A DNA stretch of 64,000 nucleotides from Zoroaster sp. YZ-2022 (Eukaryota > Echinodermata > Asteroidea > Forcipulatida > Zoroasteridae): positions 15,795,580 to 15,859,579 of the forward strand of contig CM055835.1 of the NCBI GenBank assembly GCA_029582265.1, in the 5' to 3' direction. Positions 8,951 to 19,541 of the stretch are shown in pieces (position 1 is the stretch's first letter; every line of letters starts with the position of its first letter). The translations under genes were made by a program, and so were the position numbers. The notes beneath the pieces are model-generated. The model did not search any database. It saw only the letters and a program-made list of their open reading frames with translations, and had not been told where the DNA came from.

Positions 8951-10305
8951 GTCTTTACCATCCGTTAATACACCCCACGTGATTACGTTTTGTCCAATCA
9001 GATTATTGTCTCGACTGTTTTGAGCATTTACGAATATATTTTATTAACATATTGAGTGGTGTTCTAATCAGGAACTGATCAAGAAGATATGTCGATGGCC
9101 CTCTTGCTTGTAAAGATGTATCGCCTGTGAGTTTATTGCTATTTTACTCCTATATATACTTTAAGGAAAAATTTATATGTAAAAGGATACCATCTGGCAC
9201 TGTAAGTTCCAGTTTTGCATCTTCCCTAATGTAAAGACAATGTACAATTTTAATTGATAATTACCAGATTATCAAATCATGGAGGTATAGAAAAACGAAG
9301 TGTTATCTAAAAATTGTATTTGTTGTAAAGTTAGTAATATTAATCATCTTGAGAAATTATTATGTCGAATTAACATAAAGTTACCGCCCGGAAACTTTTT
9401 GGAACAAATAAAATCATAAACATGTAACAGTTGTTTTTAGCACATTACATTATGTAAACAAAAAATATGCAAACAAAAAATTTTCCCCGCAGAGAAATAT
9501 CTGACTCAATTTTTACCATTGAGAAGAGTGTCATCAATCCGAAGTATTTCCCTGGAGAAAATATTCAGGGGGCTACTTCTGTTTTTTGAAGGAAAAACTG
9601 TTCGCCGCCCCAGCTCCCTTAACAAATCCCTAGCTAAGTGCCTGATTTGACTTCTTTTCTATTAGGAAAGGAGCAATGTATATATGGATTTAAAAAGAAA
9701 AGAAAAGAAAAAAGGAAAACTGTAATAATAAACTCCCGTTGCCATCCTACGGGGAAAAAAGCTGCGCACAGCACGACCTCTGCACACACACACTAGTCTT
9801 TTATGACCCTGCTTTGTCTATGTCTACAGGGTATATGTCTATGTCTACACGCAGCTCAACAAGGTTCAGTCTAGAAATTTCTATCAAGGCTGCTCTAACT
9901 ATTATTGTACAAAGCCTTGGCGATTTTCAATACAGTAAATCCGTGAAACAACCACTGCTCACTTGCATGATACGCTCTGCTGAACATTGAAAGCTACAAT
10001 ACACTATTTGCAGTAAGCTATTTTCAGAAGATTGCCTACATTTCAACCTGTGATAGGTCAGCTTACTATAGGCCTACATTATTTCGTTTTCGAGAATAAT
10101 AATGAAAAAATGCATTCAGATTTGTTGTATTCATTCTTTCGTTGAACTCCATATTCGTGTAAACATCACTTTGCTATATACATTGCATGTAACTGTAAAT
10201 GCGTCAGTATTTGGTCCTTTTTGGTTATCTATGCTTAATGAAAATGTGCATAAAGTATTCATAAAAGTGTATAACAAATTCTGGTATTTTCACAATAAAT
10301 CACTC
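8951..10305. other. Intergenic, no gene seen
   Basis: AT-rich sequence. A purine run GAAAAGAAAAGAAAAAAGG lies near 9697-9717, and a short duplication TATGTCTACA/GTATATGTCTATGTCTACAC near 9817-9850. The frames at 9739-9990 and 10102-10314 show no motif. Confidence 0.4.
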
Positions 10306-10419
10306 GGGCGATAAGGACCTCGCCTTCGGCTTGGTCCTTATCGCCCAAGACCGCGCCCAAAACCGGTGATTAACCTGCGGTAAAGAACACGCCACCAATA
10401 TTCTATTCCCTTATTATAA
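10306..10419. repeat. Hairpin related to the 6.4-kb foldback
   Basis: GGGCGATAAGGACC (10306-10319) pairs exactly with 10333-10346, with a 13-base spacer TCGCCTTCGGCTT that is itself partly self-complementary. To its right, ATTAACCTGCGG and TTCCCTTA match the left flank of the 6.4-kb foldback in inverse orientation. A solo LTR interrupts it at 10420. Confidence 0.7.
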
Positions 10420-11187
10420 TGTAGTGATATTATTGTCTTGTGACATTGGCTTGATGCCAAATGAGGGGAACCTGAGCCAGCTTGTAAAAATTTGTAACAC
10501 TAGTGTAGATTTATTTCTCCGTTAATCACTCACAGCCACACAAAATAAAACTATATAGGACAAATAAAATATACGTACAAATAACATTCCATATTTGTTC
10601 ATATGTGTGTTAGGCTACTGATACATACTAAAATTTCAGTTAAATCATAATCATGAGTACTGTGTACGCATACTTGTAAGTCACATGTACATGTACAATT
10701 GTACATTATACATCCACATGTATGCATATGCATACATGTACATACATTTACAGAAACCATGCTGTTCCAACATCAATAGTTTTAAAACATTAAATACCAA
10801 AATATGGCCTAACTTTGAAGTAACTCACCAACCAAGCAGATCCTCAACTTTCTTCACATAATTATGCTGACCATAACGATGTCCAGACCCTTCTCACCCA
10901 TATAATAGGTGAATTTTACTCCATTTAAAAACGTTGGCAGTTCAGCGCAACTTTAAAAAGGTCGAGAGAGTTCGAGAAAGTTCTGGTTACGCATATTAGT
11001 ACGCACTAGAGATATAAACATGTTTTTCTTCCCTAATTGGCTCACAAAATATCAGTAATAAACAAAAACATATTGACAATGAATACTTAATTGAATGCAA
11101 TATGTAGTTTCATGTTTTGGAAGAGATCGCACAATTAAGGGCATACATGTACTTGTATGTATGGTCTCAAAAAACCGTTTCACCACA
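10420..11187 (-). mobile_element. Solo LTR of the 57-kb gypsy family
   Basis: The 768-bp unit starts TGTAGTGATA and ends TTTCACCACA. It matches the LTR at 56756-57628 over almost its whole length (for example ACCATGCTGTTCCAACAT, TTCGAGAAAGTTCTGG, CTAATTGGCTCACAAAATAT). ATAA flanks both ends (10416-10419 and 11188-11191), a 4-bp target duplication. No internal retroviral-type sequence adjoins, so this is a solo LTR left by LTR-LTR recombination. Orientation is taken from the 57-kb element, whose gag reads on the minus strand. Confidence 0.85.
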
Positions 11188-11338
11188 ATAACACTGGTGT
11201 TTTCAAGTACATTGCAGGTTTAGAACTTTTTATACATAGTAGTATGAATGTATTGACGTACAATTTACCAAAAAGTGTGTACAAGTTTTATAGGGATCAA
11301 AATTGTTAACCAGTACACCTTACAATCGGTGCCAGTCA

Positions 11339-11380
11339 GACCATGGAGGAAGGAAAACAGAGATTCCTTCCTCCATGGTC
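11339..11380. repeat. 17-bp perfect hairpin
   Basis: GACCATGGAGGAAGGAA (11339-11355) and its exact reverse complement (11364-11380) flank an 8-base loop AACAGAGA. It looks like a small local inversion duplication; no function is visible. Confidence 0.85.
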
Positions 11381-11675
11381 AGACCACAGAGTCCTTGCTC
11401 TATATATGGTCACACTCTATGTGGGCATGGAGTGTTCCTGTACAATCAGTGCGAGTCCACACCGATCTGCAGTGAAACACCGTCCGGTGGACGATGTTCC
11501 ATAATAACGAAAGTTGTTTGTTCTTCCTTTGTGTTCCTTTCACACCTGATTAAATATCCGCTGCTCTCTTGTGTGCCTTGTGTATAATTTATGTGAGGAT
11601 GTTTCGAAACGTAGTGCCAATTTTACGTAATGCCAACTAATAATTTGCATTTCAGGTCCTTTAGGCCAGAAAAGT

Positions 11676-11860
11676 CTCGAGGTTCTGGTCATAGGTCGGC
11701 TTCAAAATCAGTGCGGTGACGCCAACCAGTGAATACGTGATACATGTATTATGCGGTTATTGGAACCATACCAAATTTCCCATACTCAAAGTATGGTGGC
11801 TAAGAGATGCCTCATAAATCGGGCAAACGTTCATACCCCGATATGAAAAAAAATCTTTTA
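11676..11860. repeat. Dispersed repeat also present at the right edge
   Basis: TTTCCCATACTCAAAGTATGGTGGCTAAGAG-type sequence (here at about 11777-11807) and GGTCGGCTTCAAAAT (about 11694) recur at 63885-63990, with a few differences. Neither copy encodes a protein. Confidence 0.6.
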
Positions 11861-13190
11861 AAATACAGCACAGCAGAATTCCAATCGATCCAACAATTTT
11901 GGCTGCAATTGGACATCTTTTCATAGCAAAAAACGACGCGCGCGGAGACCAGAAACCGGAGACTTTAAAATAAAACTATATAGTGTAGATGCAATTACAT
12001 ATACATAATTGTCAGTTTGGTTTAACAGTAACCAAGTGCCTAGTTTAAACTATGACGGGACCCACCATAGATTAATTTTGGGACATATTGCAAAAATATG
12101 CATTTGACATTTATATTTTGACCGTGTTTGTTCATCCTTTCCAAGCAGTTTTCTGATGGAAAAAACAAACTTTTGCCGGAAATTACTGGTACAATAGTGA
12201 AAACATGGGCGACATATCCTTAAGGCCATTATACACGTGAATGAAACTCTAACATTTTTTTTATATATATATATGTTGCATTCCCACTATTGTGGGTCAA
12301 CAAAATAATAAGGGCGGACACAAACTTTGTTGTGACAATATCAAATGGGGTTGGTTTATTAACATTCTCTCTATTCAACAATAATAAAAGACTAATAACA
12401 TGTATGAAAAGAGTGGTAGCGTAGTTCAGGTATATGTCAATAGTTAGATTTAATACTTGTCTTGTACTTTACATATGAGTTCCGAATGGCGTGTACGAGT
12501 ACCAAATATAAAGGGATCGGCTACAGTCAGTAAGAACATCGTTCGTTCGTGCGGCTTGTCAACTCGGTATACGGTACGGGCACTGCTATACACCGAGAGA
12601 CACACGGCTGGTCAGTCTCGACGACAGGGCCAGAGTGTGTATCAGACCGCACTAGCTAGGCGAACCAATGGTCATATCGACGCACTGCACCATTGATTCA
12701 ACGAACAAGGCACTGACTGTCGCAACAAGTCATAGTTCAGTATTTCGCACTGTCATGGGTTAAATCGCACAGATATCATTCGGAACCGCACTTCTGCCGA
12801 GATCAGGAAATCTCGGGGTTTATATAGGAATCTTGGGCCTAGGAATGAATAAAACATTAGCCTAGTTCAGCGTCTTAGCCAATGAGAAGCTTGCCTTCCG
12901 CGTCTAAGGGTAGGAACGTGTGCAAAATCAGGTTATAGAACAGGTCCTTGTTCCATATAAGGAAAGGTATTTGACGAAAGTAAAGTGAGCGGTTGCGCTT
13001 GGGAGCAAGACACACGGACCAAGGCCTATGACGGAACGGGTCAGACACAGTGACTGTTTGGCCGCGCTACACCCACGAACCGTGTTCGGTGTGTAGTGGT
13101 GGACTCCGAGGAATGTATAACTGCGAAAAATAGACTAAGTCCAATGGACAGGCTCCAAGCCACGTGGTGGGAGGGTGTGGCACGCACACA

Positions 13191-13580
13191 AGGGTGCACC
13201 CCACTAAATACTAAGGAATTCATGCGCCGAGCTGTTTATCATAAAGTGTATGTCCTCAAATTGTTCCGAAAAACAAAGATTTGATGAGGCCCATACATTT
13301 GATGGATTGTGTAAAAATGGCCCAATATCATAACCTGGGGTCCTATTTTGGATACAATATAGGCCCTGAAAAAGTGGTCCTAACTTGATTTCAATCGTAA
13401 GGCCTTTTTCCAAAATGGCTGCTTTTCAGTGTGGTCGTTTTCACTACTGTAGAGAGTGGTTTTCATTGGGATGAGAATAACTCCCTGAAAACCTGGACTA
13501 TCAACAATAAATTGAGAAGAAAATAAAAGGTTATATTATATCGATCAATATTTTTTCTTTTGGTTTTAAAAACTGTACGG
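13191..13580. repeat. Dispersed repeat, copy 2
   Basis: Same family and orientation as 448-870: GGGTGCACCCCACTAAATA at the left, GGCCCATACATTTGATGG, GGCCTTTTTCCAAAATGG, then TTTTGGTTTTAAAAACTG near the right limit. Confidence 0.75.
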
Positions 13581-13838
13581 CTTACTGTACGACAGAGATG
13601 TACAATATTGGTCGTCTTGGAAAACATAAAAGAACACAGTTTCACAAACAAAAAAACTAACAATTTGTGATGGTATCAAACATCCCTTGAAACATTTCTG
13701 TCTCAAATGCTTTCATGTTTTAGTAAAAGTAGTAAAATAATTTCTAAAGTGACTTTTAGTCATCAGAGGATAGAAATTCCACTTTGAAATGAACACTAAC
13801 AATCTGAATGTATTTTTCACTATTTTCTGGCTAATAAT

Positions 13839-14077
13839 ATATACATAACAGCAAAAGAAACGTCACCCCCTAAATCTTGTTAAGTAATTATATTATTAAA
13901 CATAATAAATATACAATGTTGTGGGATGGTTGGCTGCCAGGTCAACCAAATTTGCCACATTGTGTTCGTGTTACACTCCATACTCATAATATTCTTCATT
14001 AAACAAATTATATTAATTATAAAATGAAAATAATAAATATGTTTAGGGGTGACGTTTCTTTTGCTGTTATGTATATA
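13839..14077. mobile_element. Tc1-type MITE, 239 bp
   Basis: Inverted ends of about 35 bp read TACATAACAGCAAAAGAAAC then GTCACCCC(C)TAAA on each strand, with one indel. TA dinucleotides flank both ends. The core AACAGCAAAAGAAACG is shared with the end of the Tc1 transposon at 33.25 kb and nearly so with the fragment end at 15.55 kb, so this deletion derivative could have been mobilised by that family. The interior has no frame. Confidence 0.8.
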
Positions 14078-14943
14078 ATCCTAGCCTATTTTTATGAAAT
14101 GGGCAGTATCGTCACGATCAGAGCAGACTTTCAACAGGCCTGTATTTCAAAATTTAGCTACCGATGTCAAAAATATAGGCAATGGCAATGTCGCACACCT
14201 ATTACATCCAAACTCGCATCACCAATTAACAATATCATCAATTAACAATACATTTGCAATCTCTGCTGCTGGTTTTCATCTCCTCTGGCTTGGTCATTCC
14301 ATTCTTATCGTGCCTGCTGGTCAAGGTCTCTCCACAATCCACGGATAATATATGGTTCCTGGTTACCATGTCGTTTGCGATGAGTGGAGTCTCATTTATT
14401 ATCAACCGAACAAATGAGAACAATAACAATATGAAAATAGAGAAACGTTTTAAATTATATATAATATTCAATCAGTCAAGTTTCACTCAAAAAAATAAAC
14501 TTTTTTTTTATCTAGGCGCGCAGCACTGGTTCCTCCTTGAACTATTAAAACGCTTTGCGATGTCCAATACAGTACTTACTAGGGGAAAGTCATATTGCAT
14601 GAATTCCGTGTAACCTCACCTGTTTTGGGACGTTTCACTGGTCCTGTGCGATGATGTTTTCTTGTTCTGTTCTGTTGGTCTACATTTAGCACATCTCTGA
14701 GGGGACGTTGGCCTTGCATCTCCTTCAGCATTATGTATAGACTGGTCTCTTTACTGAAACCGAAACATGAATAGCCTACAGTTTTTTTTAATGAATGTGG
14801 TAATTAAATATAGGAAATTTGACGCCATGTTCAACATTTATACATGTTCTCAATCTCATGAAGATATTAAATTATGACCATTTCGGGGGAAACAAGTTTG
14901 TTTAATATACAAATTAAGAGCTTTTCAAATTCGCAATGTTTAG
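14078..14943. other. Intergenic, no gene seen
   Basis: Overlapping frames between 14024 and 14613 have no recognisable domain and are in AT-rich sequence. Nothing supportable. Confidence 0.35.
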
Positions 14944-15575
14944 GGTACCAAAAAACATGAAGTTTAAAATTTGTCGGATGAGTTGGGAAGAATTCAATCA
15001 CGTTCTATAAATCTCTGCATTGTGGTGTCCTCTTGTATAAGAATAGGGATCCTCTGTGCAGTATCAGCAGCAGTTTGACGGTGGTTCCTCATGTGCGTCA
15101 CTTGAATCCAGCGGTCTTGACGTGTTGTGACGCACGGGCGGCCAGTCCATGGGCGGTCAGCAGCATCATTTCTTTCTCGATATCGTCTCAATAGAGCCGA
15201 AATGGTGTTACGATGGCAGTTGAAGCATTCTGCAACGTCATGCTGGCTCACGCCAGCTTCCAACATTCCAAGGGCCTGATTATGCTCATGAAGTGACAAA
15301 CGCGGAATGGGTTGTGCTTTCTGTGCTCAATGAAAGCAAGTTTTCGTTTGACTATTTGGTAGGCCTTTCACACAACTTTAAAGAAAGCTTAAACGTAACT
15401 GAATTCCGATTATGCAATAGTCTGCAGCATGCCATTTGTGAAATTTACACATGCCTAATTCCCAACCCTGCATTATGCAATATTCACGTTATTTGATGTG
15501 TTTGTGATTCCTAGTCACAAAATTATGGCATTTTTTGGTATGCAGTTTCTTTTGCTGGAGAGTATATATAAGAAA
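14944..15575 (-). mobile_element. Internally deleted Tc1-like element
   Basis: The right end, read inward, is CCAGCAAAAGAAACTGCATACC (about 15542-15563), close to the ends of the MITE at 13.84 kb and the Tc1 at 33.25 kb. GGTACCAAAAAACATGA at about 14944 resembles the inverse of the sequence just inside that end (GCATACCAAAAAATGCC). Only the N-terminal third of a transposase remains (14994-15299), joined directly to 3' sequence. Confidence 0.55.
14994..15299 (-). pseudogene. Tc1-like transposase, DNA-binding N-terminus only
   Basis: The frame encodes a paired-like helix-turn-helix of the Tc1 type: ALGMLEAGVSQHDVAE and RNTISALLRRYRE, followed by the GRP linker (DRPWTGRPCVTTRQD) and RWIQVTHMRNHRQTAADTA. 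Family transposases are about 340 residues; here only about 100 exist and all three catalytic acidic residues (DDE) are missing. The frame passes from the second DNA-binding region straight into RFIERD and a stop. The matching catalytic half lies at higher coordinates on the same strand (15780-16570), the wrong order for one gene, so these are two separate partial copies or a rearranged one. Confidence 0.8.
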
Positions 15576-15654
15576 CAATTATAGGCCGAATTGTATGACT
15601 AGATAATTATATTCATCAATAATTATAACTTTTATGAGAAACTCACCATCCGAA

Positions 15655-15772
15655 ACATGTTCGAAACTGTCGACATCATCTACACGTTCAAAACTATCGA
15701 CATCAACTACACGTTCGAAACGTGTAGTTGATGTCGACAGTTTCGAACGTGTAGATGTCAACAGTTTCAACA
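15655..15772. repeat. Foldback of a 27-bp repeat
   Basis: CGACATCAACTACACGTT and its exact reverse complement flank a 3-base CGA at about 15698-15736. The symmetry continues outward imperfectly for about 40 more bases per side. The arms are built from a roughly 27-bp unit of type TCGAAACTGTCGACATCATC. It sits inside the 3' part of the Tc1 remnant. Confidence 0.8.
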
Positions 15773-15779
15773 AACAAAT

Positions 15780-16570
15780 AACATGTCGAACAAATAACAT
15801 GTCGAATGTCAGTATTGAGTGTGCCCCCTTCAGCATTAATGACGGCTGTGCATGTCCTCATTGAAGTAATGACATTGGCGTGAAAGTTTTGTGGGATATC
15901 GTTCCATATGTTGATAAGGTCTCTAGCCAATTCCTGCATGTTTGACAGTTGCTGAGGCAGTCGACGTAGGCGCTGTTATATCTCATCCCAAACATGCTCG
16001 ATGGGATTCAAATCCGGTGAGTTTGCAGGCCAAGGCAGTAACTCGATGTCATTTTCGTTCATAAACTGTCGAACAACACGTGTGGTATGTGGACGAGCAT
16101 TATCCTGCTGAAACGTAAGGCCTGGACCTTGTTGACGCAGGAACAGTACCACAACTGGCTCCATGATCTCATCACAATACCTCTCCCCGTAAGATTGCCT
16201 TCCACATTGATCACATTGGTGGGATGTTGTGCCGGGAAATGCCACCCCAAATCATCACAGATCCACCGCCATAATGACGTAGCATTGTGCATAAGGTTCA
16301 CCCCTGCATCGATAAACGCGTATCCGGCCGTCACTGCGTGATAACTGGAACTGTGATTCATCGGTAAACATAACGTTTCTCCAACAGCGTTATGAATGTC
16401 ATACGTTTTGTCCTGCACCACCCCAGACGTGCTTGCGGTGACGTACCGGTACTGTCAAAATGGGACATATAGCAGGTCTACATGGGCGTAGCCCTATTTC
16501 ACGTAATCGCCTACGAACTGTTATGGGTAAATTCGCCTGTTGTTCATTGTATGGTACAGGATGGTGCTGA
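15780..16570 (-). pseudogene. Tc1-like transposase, catalytic half, broken
   Basis: Reading the minus strand across several frames gives RRRLREIGLRPCRPAIC near 16530, FTDESQFQLS with the first catalytic Asp near 16370, then FQQDNARPHTTRV with the second Asp, and ELLPWPANSPDLNPIEHVWD with the Glu near 15990. Spacing from the second Asp to the Glu is 34 residues, the DD34E signature of Tc1. At least three frame changes and stops break it. The C-terminus runs into the foldback at 15655-15772. Right of 16570 no DNA-binding domain is present. It is a dead fragment; its best relative in the window is the copy at 33.5-34.5 kb. Confidence 0.85.
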
Positions 16571-16795
16571 ACGTAGTACTGAAGTGTCTATCATGCAGGT
16601 AGTTATTCTAATCACCATTGATTGACCCAGTTTCCTCGAGATCGATCAGCAAAGTCTCACTGCCATTTTGTAAATTTCTCCTAAAAGCATTTGCAATGCA
16701 CGATGACACTTTGTGAGAGTCCTTGTTGCATTCTGCCTGAGATGTGACAATTATATAGTGTGGAAGTGGAACATGGACACCAGGAACGAAGGTCT

Positions 16796-17037
16796 TGTAA
16801 CGGGCAAAGGTTACTTAAAAAGGAATTTTAGAAGTACAGGAACATACCTTTGAAGATTGACAAGATATTTGAAGAATTTGATTGACTGTTTTATTTTCAC
16901 TACGGCAAGTCTGCCATCTTGAAAAACAAATCCCAGCATGCATCTGCCATGCAAGTACAAAGGTCACAAATAAAGTATGGAATGCGTTAGGAACAAATTA
17001 AAGTACATGTATAGTAATTATTTGTGTTACCGCTACA
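16796..17037 (-). repeat. 3' LTR
   Basis: 242 bp, TGTAACGGGC...CCGCTACA on the plus strand. It differs from the other LTR by a small insertion with local repetition (ATTGACAAGATATTTGAAG near 16857-16875) and about ten substitutions, so insertion is not very recent. Confidence 0.93.
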
Positions 17038-17048
17038 CTCCCCCATCC
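17038..17048 (-). promoter_or_regulatory. Polypurine tract
   Basis: On the minus strand GGATGGGGGAG directly precedes the 3' LTR (TGTAGCGG). This is the expected plus-strand primer position for reverse transcription. Confidence 0.8.
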
Positions 17049-17546
17049 TAAGAGTAGTCCCCCATAGGTAATGTGTGGGTAAAATGCACAGAACAGTTTT
17101 AAATCACATGGTAAAAATGTCTCTCTCTTGGTTTTTGTTTAAACAATTGTGGGGCATTTCTACATGTAGGAACAGAGAAACCCAAAATGATGCAAACCAA
17201 GACTGGCACTTATAGTTATAGAAGTGACCGTGGGTAATAAAATGAGACTACCAGTGTTCACAAATCAATAGTGTACAGTTCACAGTTCAATAGACGACAA
17301 ATGTACCAAGCCTACTAAACTCATGGTATCCACAGACAACTTTACCAAACATCCTGTTAATCAACACGGTCTGGGTGTGGTGTTGAGCAATTGTCAGTGC
17401 TTCTGTTGTTTCATTGGTTGGTGTTCTTTTTTTTCTTTCTTTTTTTTAAAACAAATATCGCAACTTCAAACAATAACACTTCCAGCACAGCTAGAAAACA
17501 TATATACATGAGCACAACATTAATCCTCAGAGCAAGACAGTGATTG

Positions 17547-18572
17547 CTATGTTTGTTTCCGCGCAACGGAACAGTTATTCAATCTGGCAAAGTTTAACTT
17601 GGTCCACGTGGGCGATGATCTCCTTAGTCGGGTGGGCGAGACTGACAAGCTTAAGATTGACTGGTGTAGGCAGGTCAGCAACAACATAGGGACCTTAACC
17701 ATTACATGGTCACCTATGCGGATTGTGGGCTGGCGGCGGCTCTGGTTGTAGTGACGAGCTCGCTTTTTCTGTGTAATGTCCATGCGGTGTCGAACCTGTT
17801 GTTGGAGTTCTTCACCGGTAGTGGCGGGGGGGTCGAGGGTGGCGCTGTCCAATTTATTCGACAGGGGTGATTGCAAAGCTCGACCTAACATGAGGCGGGA
17901 AGGAGCAACTCCAGTGGATTCGTGATCCGCCGAGTTGAGAGCGAACACAAATTCCGAAACATGTACATCCCACGCTCGATGATCATTGGTTGTGAATGCC
18001 TGCAGCATTCCTTTGACGTTTCTATTCACACGCTCCACCCAGTTCGTTTGCGGATGATAGGGTGTAATGAATTTCTGATGAACACCCCACTCAGAGCAAA
18101 CTGCTTCAACAGCACGGCTGATGAATTGAGGGCCATTATCTGAAAGGAGACAGCGTGGCGCTCCATAGCGACAAAATAGTTGGCGTACAAGGATACATGC
18201 AATGGTCTTACCAGTGGCTTTCTTTATGGGAAAGATTTCACACCATTTGCTGAAATGGTCAACGGCCACTAGTAGGTATTCATGGCCTGCGTAACTCTTG
18301 GGGAGGGGCCCCATCAGATCAACACCGACTACCTCCCAAGGCTCACTAGAGTGGGTCGAAAGCATCATTCCTGCAGGTTTGCGAAAAACTGGCTTGGTTG
18401 CCTGGCATGTTTTACAAGCGCGGATGAAACTACGGACATCTGTTGACATACCTTTCCACCACAAACGGTTGTTTTTGAGGCGGTTGATAGTTTTTGTTCG
18501 ACCCTGGTGGCCTGCGACTGGTTTTGAGTGACACTCGATGATAACATCACGTTGTAGGGCTTTAGGGACCAT
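17547..18572 (-). pseudogene. Gypsy integrase region
   Basis: The frame begins within the HHCC zinc-binding domain ([12 protein letters not shown], then FIRACKTCQ). The catalytic core follows: VGVDLMGPLPKSY with the first Asp, LLSDNGPQF with the second, and PYHPQTNWVERVNR with the Glu; 34 residues separate the last two. IRIGDHVMVKV starts the C-terminal beta-barrel domain. A one-base change near 17690 shifts the reading frame there, so the last 50 residues of this open frame are not authentic. The upstream join is also frameshifted: the preceding RNase H-PHD frame overlaps this one over 18365-18572. Integrase inserts the cDNA copy into host DNA. Confidence 0.88.
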
Positions 18573-19507
18573 GCTGATTGGGTGTAATACAACAGCACTC
18601 CATTGTCGAGTCGATACTCTTGTGCCTGTTTCTTTATGCTTTTAGCCTTGCGGGGGTCATCAGGCAAAGTAGCATCATCATGTATGTATTTTGTGAAGTT
18701 GGCACAGTCTGCATCTTGGAGTTGAGCCTCGTGAAGATGAGCGCGAGTGAAATTGGTACCGGCACATATATCTGGAGTCACAGAGATATTGCGCCACAAT
18801 AGCTCTTTGTGGTTGTCACGGCGGCGTTTGCGGCAGAGAGGACATGAGTATCGAGGTAGTTGTTCAGCCCTGCTCTTACGAACGTGAACACATTTTTGGT
18901 GAAACCCCTGATCACAGTCATCACATTGAATCCAATCCAAGACATTTCCTTGTGGATGGAGACAAACTGTAGCACTGCAAGGTAGAGTCAAGTTTGTGGG
19001 GACCGTGTTATCAGGTGTAAGCGTTACAGGCGTTACTGGACGTGTAACAGCATCACGGGGGGCGGACATGTCAATTGTTGGTAGAGGTGTAGTCACTTGG
19101 GCACTGCTTCCAAACGTAACATGAGGCTGATGGCATGATGTGAGAACAACACCGACGACATTGAGAACCTCATGAATTCGCGACAGTGCGTCGGGGACGT
19201 TGTGTTGGGGGCCAGGACGGTAGACTACATCGAAAGAGAAATCTTGCAGTCGGAGAACCCATCGTGCTAAACGTCCCGTCAATTTAGTTTTACGGAACAA
19301 CCAACAGAGCGCCTGATGATCAGTCACGACACGGAACTTCCTCCCTTCCAGGTGGGGACGCCATTTTTCAAGTGCCCAGACCACTGCCAAGCACTCCTTC
19401 TCCGTGGCACTATAGTTACGTTCAGCATCATTTAGTGAGCGACTGGCATAGGCAACCACGCGTTTCACAGAGCCTTGTGACTGGAGAAGCATGGCCCCAA
19501 GACCCAC
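18365..19507 (-). pseudogene. Gypsy RNase H followed by a PHD finger
   Basis: Residues 1-115 are the RNase H domain ([20 protein letters not shown], then [14 protein letters not shown]) ending [10 protein letters not shown] Thr/Pro-rich linker follows. Residues 177-226 (about 18830-18979) form a C4HC3 finger: C-x3-C, then [13 protein letters not shown], then SCPLC, the pattern of a PHD domain that commonly reads histone tails. After it, NFTKYIHDD and [10 protein letters not shown] lead toward the integrase zinc-binding domain. The N-terminal start of RNase H lies in another frame, because a 10-bp tandem duplication at about 19539-19558 (AGTCAACCCT/AGTCAACCGT) shifts the frame after RT. Confidence 0.85.
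18830..18979 (-). other. PHD-type zinc finger inside pol
   Basis: Eight zinc ligands are seen in the order C, C, C, C, H, C, C, C, with [15 protein letters not shown] as the core; the Trp before the third Cys and the Cys-Pro-Leu-Cys end are typical of PHD. All ligands are intact although the surrounding gene is frameshifted. Position between RNase H and integrase is unusual; chromoviruses place a chromodomain after integrase. Confidence 0.8.
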
Positions 19508-19541
19508 ATTGCTGGCGTCCGTATGAATCTCGAACGGTTGA

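Larger units (their letters stand above)
11188..13190. other. Intergenic, small inverted repeats only
   Basis: No gene. Notable items are the hairpin at 11339-11380, a dispersed repeat near 11676-11860, a TA run near 12262-12280, and CCGAGAT/ATCTCGG (12797-12816) directly beside a minus-strand TATATAAA (about 12818-12826). That last item could be a core promoter or LTR fragment, but I cannot support more. Confidence 0.4.

Noticed and set aside
12797..12826. Inverted repeat next to a minus-strand TATATAAA as a promoter
   Set aside because: No downstream gene on that strand and no LTR partner found, so I leave it as a remark only.
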